NCBI GenBank assembly: GCA_973895155.1
Contig: OZ316897.1
Span: 10,044,001-10,108,000 of the forward strand
Direction of reading: 5' to 3'
Length of the DNA: 64,000 bases
Source of the DNA: Marsupella aquatica
Lineage: Eukaryota; Marchantiophyta
A program made the translations under genes and the position numbers. The notes under the pieces are model-generated. The model was not told where the DNA came from and did not search any database. It saw only the letters and a program-made list of their open reading frames with translations. Each line of letters starts with the position of its first letter. The first letter of the stretch is position 1. Positions 33,386-47,100 of the stretch are shown here, piece after piece.

Positions 33386-36075
33386 TCACCTTGTAAATCC
33401 TCCCAAGATTAAAGATCCATTAGGAAAAATTTGTCGCACCTTATAAGGTCCAAGCCACCTTGTGTGTAATTTCCCAGGAAATATCATGTACCGGCTATCA
33501 TATAATAATACATAATCATTTTCTTGTATTTCCATTTTCTTCAGCTTTTTATCAAATTTGTGGCTCCTGATTTTTTGTTGCTTCTCAATTTCAATCAAAG
33601 AGAAGTGTTGATCTTCTTCTAGCTTTTCCAAGCTTTCCAATCTTAGTATTTGACTTTGTTCAACATCAAATCGTTGAGGATTGGCCACTCGCTCAGTGGG
33701 TACATCAGATTCAATGGGTGCTATATTGTCTAAGCCATAGACTAAATAAAATAGAGTTTGACGTGTTGTAATCTTTTCTGTTGTGCGGTAGGCCCATAGA
33801 GCAGAATGTAATTTTTGATCCCAATCTGACTTATGTGCGGAAACTGCCTTAATTAAAATTCTCTCCATTAATCCATTAGCCTTTTCAGTTAAGCCATTTT
33901 CTTTGGGGTTATAGGGGTAGTCTTTCTATGCTTAATTAGATACTTGTTAGTGATATGCTCAATCGTTTATTTAAAAAATGTAGCCTGTGTTGACCATTGA
34001 CTAGTTCTAATCATGGGCACCCAAAACGTGTAATAATATCCTCAAATAGAAATTTAGCAATATTGGCGGCATCATTTCGCTTAATGGCTCGTGCTTCTAC
34101 CCATTCAGTAGTGTAATTTGTAGCTAGAATTATGTATCGATTACAAGTGTGAACAGCTGCAGGTTGAATAGGTCCTATAAATCAATCCCCCATTTTTCAA
34201 AAGGAGGTAAAGGTAATATGGGAGTTAAAAGGCCAATGAGAAGTAGAGGTAGGTTTACCCATGTGTTGGCACGGATCACATGATTTGATAAATTGATGTG
34301 TATCTCGATGCATGTGAGCTACCAATATCCGACGTCTCAAATTTTCTTAATTATAACATTGACTGCATAATGGCCTCCAACTTCTTCCGTATGCATGGCA
34401 GCAATAACCTTCCTGACTTCTCTTTCCTCCAAGCATCGCTTAAGTTTTTGATCAGGGGAAAGTTTATAGAGGATTCCTTGCTTTAAGGTGTATTAAGTTT
34501 CAACCTTATGCAAGAAAATAGCACGTTGCTCGGGGTTGAGGTTAGGTGGAAACATCCCTTGAGTTAGCATTTGAACAATATCAGCATACCAAGATTCTTC
34601 ACCCGCAATGTGCCATATTGTCATCTGGAAAATTATTATTCAATGACTCTCTAGATTCATCGCCTTTTAATTGTGACAGAAAATCAGCATTGTCATGATG
34701 CTTCCCCGGTCTAACTCATACAAAATTATACTCTTGTAGAAGCAAAACCCAACGTGCACTCCTTTCTGAAAGATCTGCTTGGTTAACAAGGTACTTAAGT
34801 GATGAGTGGTCAGTATGAAAAATGGTTTTGTACCCCAACAAGTAGTGGCAAAATTTCTTGCATGAGAAGATTACTAACAAAACTTCCCTCTTAGTCAGTG
34901 TGTAATTCTTTTCTACTGCATTCATTTGTTGACTTGCAAAATAAATGGGGGGATCGTTCTAGTCATCATCTTGCTGGCTTAGGACAACTCCAATACAGAA
35001 GGCCAAAGCATCAATGTAAACATGAAATTCCTTCTCCCAATTTGGTGGAACCAGAACAGGAGCTCGGGTTAATCTGCCTTTTAGTTCTTCAAAGGTCTTC
35101 TATCTCAAATTTGTCCACTCATAGTCAACATTGTTTTTTCAACAGATGGGTAAGTGGCATGGCAAGGTTAGCACAATGTCAAATAAATTGACGATAGTAT
35201 CCCACATAGCCTAGAAATCCCCTCAACTCTCTCAAATTAGAAGGAAGTTGTAGTTTTAGGATAACTTTGACCTTCTCAGCATCAACTTTGATTCCTCGGC
35301 TAGAGATGACATGTCCTAGTAAGATACCCTCTCTCATCCCAAAAAACATTTCTCAGGATGTAAGGAGAGTTGTGATTCTTTACACTTTTGGAAAGTCAAT
35401 TCAAGCTTCCCTAAATGGATTTTGTTTGAGCTATATACACAGAAATCATCAATAAAAATTTCTATAAATCTATGGAGATACTCCTGAAATATGATCATCA
35501 TTATTTGTTGAAATGTTCTAGGAGTGTTGCATAACCCAAAAGGCATAACATTAAATGCATAAGTTCCCCAATCTATGATGAACGTTGTTTTATCCAGATC
35601 CTCCTCCCGTACTGAAATTAAAACTTGGTTATATCCTAAGTATTCATCAAGGAAATTGTAAAGAGAATGAGCAGCTACTGTATCAAGAACAGTGTCAATA
35701 AATGGTAAGGGGTAATGATCTTTCCTTGTCACAACATTCAATTTTTGATAGTCTTGGCACACATGAATCTTTACTTTGCCATCTGGTCCAGACTTCTTAG
35801 GCACAATATATAACAATGGGTGATACCCATTCACTGCTAAGGACTAGGAAAATGAATCCGGCCTCTGTTAACTTGTCAATTTCCTCTTTCACTGTCATGA
35901 AATACTTAGGGTTGAGCCGATATTGTCTCTGTCAAATAGGAATTGATCCTTCAAGGAGATCAATACAATGTTACCCAAGATAAGGAGGAATTCCTTTGAT
36001 GTCTTTGTGGCTCCATGCAAATACATCTCGGTATTGTTTCAACAAATCTATATACTTTTCTCTCAATTCTCCTTT
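33386..36075 (-). pseudogene. E2 reverse transcriptase, RNase H and integrase remnant
   Basis: Reverse transcriptase pieces at 36070-35240: CQDYQKLNVVTRKDHYPLPF, VMPFGLCNTP and catalytic FIDDF remain, with frameshifts near 35820 and 35345. RNase H pieces at 35200-34700 include the block MNAVEKNYTLTKREV and TIFHTDHSSLKYLVN. Integrase is broken across 34680-33870 and ends in one longer open stretch (33868-33386) with SAHKSDWDQKLHSALWAYRT and RWLGPYKVRQIFPNGSL. The integrase stop at 33386 differs from E1, where the frame continues about 15 codons further. Confidence 0.85.
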
Positions 36076-36103
36076 CTATATTCCCTGAACTAAATAAAAC
36101 AAG

Positions 36104-36792
36104 TATTTAATGAACTAAATTCATGTTTTTTCTTCAAGTATGAGTGGTCCACTATTTCCTCAAATCCTTGTTGTCTTTGCTTGAATATTTTAACTCTCTT
36201 CCCAATATATCTCCCGTGTGCTCAGCTCCGTCAAGTTCTCAAATAGAATAAGTGGCATTGGGTGAATCTTTGTCACAACAAATGACTCTCGCCATCTCTG
36301 CACAAATTTCTTCATCATCAAATGTTGATTCTTGAGGTTGCTTTTATAAATTAACACCCAATCTCCCTCCTCAATCGCTCACGATCAAATACAATGTTTT
36401 GTGGTCAAAGTAATTCTTATTCTTCATTTGTGTCACCTTCATCTTCTTCAATGCCTCTCAAACCCCTTCTTAGGAGTCTGGTTCAAGTGTTCAATCTTGG
36501 TGGTCAGTAACTCCTCGTGACCCACGTGGTCTCTCCATCCAACCATCCTCAAGCTCCTTACATCCTCCTCAATCAGCATCAATGATAAATATCTCATCAT
36601 TAACTCGGTTGGTGCATATCCTATGACTGAGCTACATGTCAATCGGTCTGCCATCAAGGCAAGTGGTAAATAATCTGGCCACTCTTTGAATCTCCTTTGA
36701 CATAACTTGACTAGTGCATTTACAATCAGTGGGTGTCCTTTCTTTCTCTTCCCATTCTCATCTCCAAGATTATACACACATGTAAGACTCAA
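36104..36792 (-). pseudogene. Integrase C-terminal fragment of a different gypsy lineage
   Basis: Reads (with frameshifts) GKRKKGHPLIVNALVKLC, WPDYLPLALMADRLT, IGYAPTELM, then about 36300 GDWVLIYKSNL and a RELDG-type end with LGRELKY. The wording GH..IV.AL.K and lpla.wADR....tGy.P.EL marks a gypsy integrase clearly distinct from E1/E2. Its end lies about 30 bp from the broken 5' end of E2. Confidence 0.75.
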
Positions 36793-39668
36793 ATTAAATT
36801 TCTAAAAAAAGATCAATTTTCTTTCTATTGAGCTCTCTTCTACCAGCCCTCATCCGATCAAAATATTAATGTCTTGCTATTATATCTTCTAAAATAAATC
36901 TATATAAATAAACTCAGTTTTATTTTATGCTAACGTTTGATTGTGGTGTATTTGGCTAGTTCTATCATTTCTTCAATCATAAGAGGACTGGGAAAAGGAT
37001 AATCATGTATTGTATATATATGGCTTCCTATTGATAAGCTACGCACACTCGAGTGCATGTTGGAGATTGAGACTACAGACTTTAGAGTTTAATTTATCAT
37101 TACACCAAGTTTTCTTCCTCCAACCCTAGATATTCCATGGCCTTCAAACTACTATGGATGGATTGGACCAGTTGGATGGTATGCCCATCCAAAAGTTTAG
37201 TGAGCCAAATTTGATTTAGCAACGTGAGGACCTTTTATCATGTAGGCAATGTTTGATGGATGTGAGGACCAAAAAAATGTTACTTAACACTTGGTTGGGA
37301 AGCTCGACTTCCTTTACTTATTGTTGATCCTCCTCATGTTATGTTGTGAGTCTTGTACATATTTTCACTTAGAGTATTTGATGATTTGACAAATCTAACT
37401 GCTCATAATCAAACCTGATATTTTTTTAGTTAGTTTAGATTTAGGAGATGAAAATGCATGTCTTTTCATTCTCCTAAGCTAGTAGGTCTACCATTTCATA
37501 TATTTATTCAAACATCAATTTCATTTGAGATAGAGCAGATAGTTATTTACAACTTTTCATCTTGAAGTTTATCCCTTTCACTTGTAATAAAATTTGGTAC
37601 AAAAATTTGGTCGTTTGTATGATGAGGCTACTCTTCTTTCTTGTAACAATTCATGTTGCAATTTCCATAAGAATTAAAGCACATAAAATACAACATATAG
37701 TTTGTATTGGAAGTTCCATTGGTTAGTGTCGGATTTAAACTCCAATGTTTGTAAGTTTTTGTATTTTACATAAAAAACTTTAATTTTGGAGATAAGTATT
37801 GCGTGTATTAAAAAAAAATTTATATATTAAGAAGTAGCAACATTCTTAATTATTTATATATTTAAAATATCATTGTGATATGTTCAATATAACATGATTA
37901 GTTTTGCTTTTGAATTGTGCATCATTAAAACATAAAATATGTTACTAGTATTTTAAGCTTAAAAATAGGGCGCAAAAAGCTTATAATAAAAAATTTATTT
38001 AATTATGTTATTTTTAGATTGTAAAAAAAATATTTGATATGAATAAAGGTACAAATACGGATTTTCAAAAAATTCTAGAACTCGTAACTAATATCTGGAG
38101 AAAAAACCCCATTAGAAATCAATTTTTGGGATAGATCCTTTTTGTTATAGCAATCGCAGTGTATGAAAAACATAATTGTGATGCTTTCTTCATTACTCTT
38201 ACCATGCCCCAGATGGATACACCCATGAACCAATAGGCACGCCTAGGTGAAGTCTTACAATCTGTTATTATTGATGGCTTGAATAATTAATTTATCGTTG
38301 CTGGAGCCCTTATAGGCTTGGAAATGCACAAAAACTCTTCCAAGGTTAATAAGGGTAAAAGAGAAGACTTAAAAAGCTGGGTATCCTCGTGTACACATAG
38401 TTTTATGGATCTATCATCAATTTTTGAATCCCACTATAAATGATCTTAGGGCATTCTTTATATGAGAAACATTTAATACCAACATTAAAAAACTCAGCAC
38501 AATAAATATCATCATTTATGAAGGGATGGAAACAGAATTAAAGAAGACTAAATCATACTTCTAAAAACCTTAAGTATTTTATTATACTTATAATAAATGT
38601 CACTTGTGTTTTCATTTTCTTAATTGCTTGTGTTTTTGTTTAAGTTATATTTTCTTGAAATATGTTGAGTTTGATCTTAAAATAGCTTAAAACTTTTTAA
38701 ATTATTATATCATCTAATTTTGTTTTTTCAAAGGAACACTGAGTGTTTGTATCTATATTTGTTTATTTTTGTATTTGTTACCATATGACGTACAATTTTA
38801 AGTCTTGTTGTAAAGAATTTGATCCAGGATGATTTGATAAAGTCAAAAATGGATCAAATTCTATTTTTTTGGAGATGAAAAGATTTAAGGAAGAAAATGT
38901 TAAACATGGTGAATTAGAGTTATTATAAATCATTATAAAAAATTAATCACGATCTATCACTAATATGAATTTTAATATTATTTATATAAAAATACTTATT
39001 TGTATGTTACCATTGACTCATAAAAAATGAAATATAAAATTCTAATATGCATGTTTATAAATTAAAAGTCATATACATATTATTTAAATGTCTATATATT
39101 ATAGTCAACACTTATGTCATACATGTTTATAATTTTATTTTCTAAATATTTATCATAAGTTTTTATTTTTTATAATATAACATTTGGGCATGATATTTAC
39201 ATATTAATTTTATCTTTACTAATTGAATTTGATATTAGAATTATATCATTTTTATCAATATTTTTAATTTTATTTATAAAATATAAAATAAACTTTATTT
39301 AAAACTTATCATTTTTATGAAGTGTTAATTGTTTGCTACTAGTATATAATTATAAGTCGATACTTTATTAATTTATTTCAAATAATGTTAAACAATTGTA
39401 ATGTAGTTATTTATCAATGGTATTATTTTATAAATATATAATTAGATCATGTTCTTATGAGAATTTTTGTATAATTATAGTATGACATAATATTTTTATG
39501 TATTTTTTTTTTTTAAAATCAACTTTTGAAATTAGATATTTTTTCTTTTTATTAATCAATTTATCTTGTTTTATGTATCATTATAATTATTTAACATTGA
39601 GAAATTGAAGTAAGTTATGAATTTATATTATAATTATTTTCATAGACCTCCATAAGAACGACCAATGG
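36793..39668. other. Very AT-rich stretch, no gene seen
   Basis: Long A/T tracts, especially 37730-38140 and 38860-39640. All frames are short; no LTR pair, tRNA or family motif recognised. Confidence 0.5.
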
Positions 39669-40540
39669 ATGAGACAATGTGAAGATCACGTCAAGAGAAT
39701 ATTACAATTGACAAAGACCGAGGAAGAAATATCAGATGCATTTAATGAGATTATACAAGTAACTTGTTTACATATATTTGTTGCAAATATATTTGCGCGT
39801 TTGCCAATGATGACTAAATCTGTCATTGACCAACTATCAAGAGTGAAACATGAACATCTTGTTCGCGCCAAAGACAACCCAAGCAAAGAAGGGCTCCCAA
39901 GAGGATACCTTCTTCTACTACACCAATGTCATCATCCACAATACCTGATGCAAGCCCCTTGGAAACTCTAAAGAATGTACAAATTTACATTGACTATATA
40001 AAAGCTGAGACTATATGGCATAGACAAGATATACACATTAATGAAACATTTGCATAATTCATTTTCCAAGATATAATTAATATACCACTAGACCCTAAAA
40101 TGGTTCAGAAAGCACAAGAAAATCTTAGTTGATTGGTTGGAACGGGAAAAATCAATAAATTCAAAGCTAGATTCACTCATTCATAGACAAGTGTTTGGCC
40201 CTATAATACCAGCATCACCTAACACCTACTTAACTGGTTATAAGTGGACTTTTGTGAAAAAAAAATCATGATAAAGGTCACATCGCAAGATACAAAGCAC
40301 GCCTCATAACAAAAGGGTATACACAAATACCTGGGCGTAATTTTGATTCAACATATGCCTTTATCATGGTTTCTATCAAACATAAATATCTAGTTGGCTT
40401 TTCATTTGGCCATAGATTAATGATGCACCAAATGGATGTGATGATAACATACCTATATGGGTTATTGGACACTTATATATAAAAGCACCTCTAGAGCTAA
40501 TAACTAAGAATATCTATCATATTCATGTGGAGCATATCCT
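39669..40540 (+). pseudogene. Ty1/copia pol fragment (integrase-RT linker and RT start)
   Basis: From about 39925 the sequence reads IYIDYIKAETIWHRQDIHIN, then PNTYLTGYKWTFVKKK, IARYKARLITKGYTQIPG and MHQMDVMITYLYGLLDTYI, the start of copia reverse transcriptase (YKARLVAKGYTQ and QMDV..AYLYG). Several frameshifts and stops are present. The frame 39669-39971 before it (100 codons) is not recognised and may be a decayed piece of the same element. No LTRs found. Confidence 0.7.
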
Positions 40541-42024
40541 AAACAGACAAACTCATAGCATATCTATTTCTACCCCTATCACTAAGAGACCCCAAAGAGA
40601 GAAAAAGTGACAAGGACCTATAGTCCTTAACATGCACAAACCAATGAATATGGACCTATTGTCCCTCTAGGGAGTGGACCTATTGCCCCTAGTGCATCAT
40701 TCCATATCTCTGACCAATGATGGATATGTAGATCCATGTAAGGACTGAAGCAAAGTGGTAGAATCTAGTACAAGAGGTTTAAAGATGAGAAGTTGACTAT
40801 GATTCAGTGTTTGCTCAAAGATTGTTGTATCTATGTATAATTTAGAGTTTACCCTCAATTGCTCTTCCCATGCCGTTGTTGTCATTGGAGGGCTAAAAGG
40901 GGGCTATGCAAGGGCATAACCTAAGGAGACCATTGGGACTTTGGAAGGAATTGAGGGTTAGGTTAGGCTAGGATTTTTGGTATTTAGTTTGAGGTTCAAG
41001 TCAGGGAGTTAAGGGGCTGCCGCCCAATTACAACATTTAGTTTGAACATTTTGAAGCTTCAGGTAGAGGCCTGGGTAGAGGTCAAAAGTTAGACTTTGAT
41101 GCACCATTTAACAACCAAAGATTATGGAAGGACAATGTTGGCTAAGAGGACTGTCGTTGGACCTTGGAGTGCATGGTGGAGGTCTTAGATAGCAGACTAT
41201 TTGTTTGTTATGGACGTCCATTACTATTAGTTTTGCTAGCATTTGTTGAAATGCCCTTTTTGTCCAGCTCAAGAGGATGATTGTTTCTAATCTAAATGCA
41301 TACGAAGAGAAGACAAATAATCAGATTAAACCAGGAAGGGAAGCTTGGTGACGAAGGGTGCACAAATCTTGAGTTTCATATCCAAGAGTATTGTGTGTCT
41401 TGTATTGGCTTATGCAAGTAAGAGTATTGTTAGTTGTTTTGAAGAACAACTAGGATGTTATTTGTATTTGTTTTACTCTATCATTATCATAGAGTGGTGA
41501 AAATCTTTTGCTAAGCCCAATGCTGAGGTGTTCAATGCCCACTCATATCGAAAGGACCTTTTGCATTCAAGTGAAGTGTCGTGAAGGTCACCTCTGCTTC
41601 TTCTCTAAGGCCATGAGCTCAAGCGAATGAGTTGTCACTTGCCATTGGCTCAATCCCCCTCCATTACATGGAAATAATCTAGTCATGCAATAATTTGCAA
41701 AGCAAGGTAGGACGGATGAATGAATGAGCAACCCATAGTGTCTAGTTTCCTAATCATAGTGTACATGGTACTCACCACACTATGGACAAATACAAGTTGA
41801 TGGTTGGAAACCATAGAATAACATATATGATTATTTAGTTTCATGGTCTATGGACTCCACAGGAGATGTAGGATGTACTATCAAGTAGAGAGGCGGAGTG
41901 AATTGCATTGAATGGAAAGGCAAAGCAAATTGAATAATTGCAAAATTTGGGCTCCAACAAATGAGATACTTTTCTTTTCTTTATAGACATTGTTTAATTC
42001 AAAACAAAACTTTACTTGAAGTTT
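40541..42024. other. No gene seen
   Basis: Flank of a copia fragment; only short frames. Near 40645-40695 the phrase GGACCTATTG.CCCT is repeated (about 26-bp spacing). Confidence 0.4.
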
Positions 42025-42159
42025 TTTAGGGGTCAACATAGTAAAAATGGTCGCTTTAAAGTAAGGGCAAGAAAACAGTATTTTTCATTTGTAAGTTAGG
42101 GGGCATAGACCTCAAATGTCGCACATGATGCAGGACCCTTCATATAATGACGTCCCCAG
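42025..42159. mobile_element. MITE copy 3, short and internally deleted, inverted
   Basis: The right end, read on the minus strand from 42159, is CTGGGGACGTCATTATATGAAGGGTC followed by CATCATGTGCGACATTT, closely matching the left end of the 28147 copy. The left end TTAGGGGTCAAC with AAAAATGG and TCGCTTTAAAGT is a degraded partner. Confidence 0.5.
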
Positions 42160-42634
42160 GGCATATTGAGGAATATTGAGGATGAGAACCTCAAAGACTC
42201 ATCACATACAAGACCTTGGTAGTCCGTCACATAGTCCTGGACTCCTGGTACTCAGGCACGGTCACCCTGGGACGGAAGGGAAATGACAAGAAATGGCTGA
42301 CTAGAGCAATTTATGGTGACTATATACTTTGATGGGTAACTAAGGAGCAGCTGGCTTACTGTTTATTTGTCTTGCTGGCATATGGCTCTAACCTTCCTAC
42401 CAAAAATGGCTGGTCTCGACCCTCTTTTCACATTTTTCCTTCCTTATAGATATTGGGCCTCTTTTGCCTACTAGAAAACAAGAGTCTAAGCAAAAAAGAC
42501 AATACTCCTTTGCTACACCCTTCACTTCAGTTAGACTGAGTAACCCTGACAAAGTTCCACAAATAAGAACATTAGCATGAACCCGGATCCCTGCCACAAT
42601 ATTGCACCCTCAAAAGGGTTAAATAATTTGTTTT

Positions 42635-42788
42635 TGAACATTGTGAGTTATCTAGCCCTAGACTAGACCAGAGACTCCATACCATGGTTAAACTTTAACC
42701 ATACCTGTTCACATACACACCTATATAAATAGGACCATGACTTTAACATGGAATCCTGATTCATTCTTCATCTCATTGTCTCCTAACA
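42635..42788 (+). repeat. C1 5' LTR
   Basis: Contains the dyad CCATGGTTAAAC/TTTAACCAT, then CCTATATAAAT as TATA box. Followed by CGTTATCACTACG, the same position where element N has CGTTATCAGCACG, so this is the primer-binding region of the family. It differs from the 3' LTR at about 13 positions, six of which fall in bases 3-9. Confidence 0.93.
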
Positions 42789-44174
42789 CGTTATCACTAC
42801 GTTGCTCTAGCCCCGAGGAAACGAGGCCAACAATGTCAATCCTGAGTGGATTCCCTTCTACCTATGACAAATTACAAGACACATTCTATCTCCCATGGAT
42901 TGATCAATGTACTCACCCACGGAAGGCAGAACTTGATAGACAGATCATGTACTTGTTGAATCACTGCGTGCTAGGAAATCCAGAAGAGTTAGGTGTCCGA
43001 ACTAGAATTGGATATGGAGAAGGCCGTGTGGATCACTACACTCACTGAATACTACAAGAGAATCATCCAATTACTGTCTCATACCTATATATCTATCAGG
43101 CTATCAACGACCAATGGCCAACAGGAGAATGACATGATTTAGAATTTGTTATGCATTTTGGTCCTAAGTGGATGATTGAGACTGAGATAAAGAGTCCATA
43201 GTTAGCAAAATTTGTGGCAAATTTCTCCGATTAGGACCAATCCGATCCTGTTTAGTGCACGAATTGAATTGACAGATCAAATTGGCTACCGTGGATGAGT
43301 TCCACTAAGGGGGACGAAGACCTGCCATTGAGGACATTAGACAATCTAGGCCTATGCCAGGAAGACAATCTGAAGGCGAACAGATTAGACCACACTCCCC
43401 CACTCAATCCATTGAGAGAAGTGCAAGATCAAAGCTCCACCCAGACACAGATTCAATTTGGCATAAAGCGATCCAAGGAGAAACGAAGGGGTGCCCACTT
43501 CAAACGGTGCCCACTCAATTTGCACCAATTCCCCCCACAGCAAACATCACAAGACACCAAGGGCCACTCCACCAAGGGTCATTCAACTGAACCCAAGCCC
43601 GGGCCCGAGCCTGAACAACAGAGACTCCTCGAGGGAACAACATCGATAATAGCAAGTTCCACCGATGGCCAGAAAAGTGCAGAGACTTTCAGGGAAGGAC
43701 TCGATGACCCATCCAACAAATTCCGGGGGGAGACTTCCTCCCCCATGCCTTTGAAACTTTGCTTGTGAGACACTGATCAGGGAAGGATATACCAACTTGG
43801 ATCAGGGAAGAACTTGCCTACATACAAAGTGCACTATTAAGGGCATATTATATACATAAGTCAATGCACATCCATCGCACATTACATCAATCCAACACAC
43901 ACAACATAAACAATTCTATTACACCATGAATGATTAAATTCCGCCATTCATTTAAAAACCCCTAAAAGCATTTTCATTTCAAAGAACTTTTATTGGATTC
44001 TGAACTCAAAACTCCCCTCAAAATGTGCTTGTATGTCATTTACAAACCAAACCTAAGGTTTAAAGTGCAACCCTAATCCCGCAAATACCTTTGAGAGATA
44101 CCAAGCCATAGCTTTGAAAATAGGCAAAGCTAACTATATAAGACATAGAAAAACTAAACCTAGAAAACCCAATC
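42789..44174 (+). other. C1 leader, about 1.4 kb, with unassigned frames
   Basis: In N the sequence after the LTR has the same primer-binding region, but here gag starts only at 44175. Frames 42737-43048 (103 codons, beginning in the LTR) and 43295-43768 (157 codons, hydrophilic, Pro/Gln/Glu-rich) are unrecognised. Either a long leader with an extra ORF or an inserted sequence. Confidence 0.4.
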
Positions 44175-47100
44175 ATGGCGACACTAGAGAAACTCAGCTT
44201 CCTGACCTTAAACCTTGACGGATCCAACTACCTAGCCTGGTCCCTAGACATTAGGGCTAACCTAATAGCTAAGTCAATTCTCCATGCCATAGTGGAGATC
44301 GCCCTGCTGGAACATGAGGATGAGGGAGGAACCGGTCTCAAGGAGGCCCTCGCCCACCTCCATATCAGAATTCCCAACCCTATCGAATTCAACTTGCACA
44401 CACTACGGCATGCGTAACCACAATACTCAGGATTGTAGAATCCCGCAATACCGCTTGCAAGACCCCTTCAATGACTTCTCGGACCATACACCCAATCGAG
44501 AGGCGCATATGGTCCAGCATACTGATAGCATGCAGTTACTAGATCAACCAGATACACGCATTATAGACAGCGGCACCACCCATTCCATACTTAAAGATAG
44601 ATAACTTTTCTGTCATAATACACCCTCCAGTCGCTCCCTAACAACCATAAATGGCCCTAGCCCTCTAGAAAGGATACGGCCTAGCATCCCTAAGATTACC
44701 TAATGGAACTCTCATAGAGATGGCATCCGCAATCTACGCCCCAAGGGCAACTAGAAATCTATTAAGCTTCAAGGACCTTAGGGCTAATGGTCTTCATGTT
44801 CACACTGGAAGGCAAAATACCCAGGAGGTCATCCACTTAGTGGAGAACTCAACCACGGGCCCACTAATAAAGGAAACCCTATTTTTGTACTTGTCTGGTT
44901 TCTACCTCACAAGGATTGAATGTTTGCATAATGAGGCCCATACACATGATGACCAGAATAACCTCTAGCATCAGCGACTTGGCCACCCAAGCCAAGCAAT
45001 GTTGGCAAGGATTATTAAAGGTTTGCGGGGCCTGCCACCACATCTTAGGCACGTTTCAGCTAAGACCCCATGGGCTGCATGCTCCAGCGGGAAACTCATT
45101 TCCCAGCCATCCAAATCCAAATTGCCAACTAGCATACCTCCATTCTTATCTACAATCCATGCAGACGTGTGTGGCCCTATAAATCCGCCTAGTGGACCAT
45201 TCCGTTATTTCATGCCTATGGTCGATGCATCATCCAAATGGTCCAACTTAGGTTTACTATCCACCCGTAATATGGTCTTTCCAAGAATATTGGCCCAAAT
45301 CCTGCGCCTGAGAGCGCAGTTCCCTGAGCACCCCATTAAAGTCATTAGGGTTGACAACGCTGGTGAATTCACCTTGGCCCACCTTGGATGACCTCTGCAC
45401 CTCCCTAGGCATAGACGTGCAATATCCAGTCCCACACATTCATGATCAAAATGGACTAGTAGAAGCAATAATAAAGCGCCTACAACTCGCCTATGCACTC
45501 GCCTATGCACTCTCAATTGCCTACATCCGCCTGGGGTCATGCAGTACTCCATGCCAATACACTTATCCAATATAGACCCTTTGTTTTCAACATCCTCTCC
45601 CCGCACCAGATAGGAACAGGGACAACCCCAGACCTAACCCACCTTCGTTCGTTTGGCTACTCAGTTATGGTTTCCATAACTCCACCCAAAAGGACAAAAA
45701 TGGGGCCCCAATGACAACTGGGTATGTGGGGTTTGATTCCCCGTCCATCGTACGCTACCTTGAACCCACCACAGGGGATGTCTTTAAGGCCAGATTTTCC
45801 GACTATCACTTTGATGAGAATATTTTTCCTAAACTATCCTTGTCGGATTAACATCCACTCCCGTCTTTAGGATGGATGAGGACTTAACCATTTTGGCAAG
45901 ATATACAAACAAATTAGGGGGAGAGAGAAGTGCAGTGCATACTGCACCTGCACAAGATAGTTGAAGCAATTCCTGATTCCTTTGTGAATGCCTCCTAAGT
46001 GTCCCAATCACATATCCCTATGGCAAATGCGTCGACACGCATTGCCCTATTCGATGTGCCTACTGCAACCCATCAACCTTTTCAGAAGCGAGGGCACCCA
46101 CCTTGTGCAAAAGATAAGCACCCTAGGCAATGCCAACTGCATCCACCTGCAACATCAAATTCAATTGTAGATACTTCTAGTACAGCTAATGCAAAGATTT
46201 CCATTAACTATGCTCATACGGGTGAAATTTGGAACCGGCAGCTCATCCTCCTAGATGAACGCTTTGCATTAATGGTTTCTACCCAGGTCTCCGATGACAT
46301 CCCGGACCCCACTTCCATCTTGGAATGCCAAAAAGGCCTGACTGGCCCCAATGGCATATTGCTATCAACCAAGAACTAGACTCCCGACTAAGCCAAAATA
46401 CTTTTGGCCCGGCAGTCCCTACACCACCCAATGTACATCTTATCGAATATAAGTGGACCTTCATCCACAAAGGAACGATAAGGGACAAGTAGATGCTACA
46501 AAGGTTGCTTAGTTGGGAAAGGATTCACCCAACAACCGGGTATTCACTATGATGAGACTTATTCACCTGTGATGGACAACATCACCTTCGGGTACCTCAT
46601 CAGTTTTGCCATTTTTTATAAATTACACATGCGAAAATTAGATGTGGCCACTGCCTATCTCTATGGGACACTTGACACATGTATCTACATGCGTGCCCCT
46701 CCAGAACTAGCAGCACGCCAACATGCATTAGCCCAGGGAGCTCCCACACATATACCATATATATTCATAAACAAATCACTAACACATCTCATACACCTAT
46801 GAGACATGACAGTCTTGTGTCCATAGACGCCAATGCGTCCTCCAGCACCACTGTGCCTATACGCACCTCTGTGCATTCTGGCACCCCTGTGCCTACCATA
46901 CAACATACTCACCGCGTACTAGCTATCCGCGTGTTTAAGGCCATCTATGGTCTCAAACAAAATGGCAGAGTATGGTTTCAGAATTTTACAGACGAGACGC
47001 TTGTTCTGGGCTTCTCCCATGATGCAATCACACCATGTCTTTTCATTAAACACCTTAATGATGAGTTTGTCATTGTTGCCATCTATGTTGGTGATCTTAA

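Larger units (their letters stand above)
30840..36075 (-). mobile_element. Ty3/gypsy LTR retrotransposon E2, 5'-truncated, decayed
   Basis: Second copy of the E1 family: reverse transcriptase, RNase H, integrase and third ORF in the same order and orientation, with many frameshifts. Sequence starts inside the N-terminal part of reverse transcriptase at about 36075, where a fragment of another gypsy lineage begins. Overall identity to E1 is visibly lower at DNA level than at protein level, so E2 is not a recent duplicate of E1. Confidence 0.88.
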
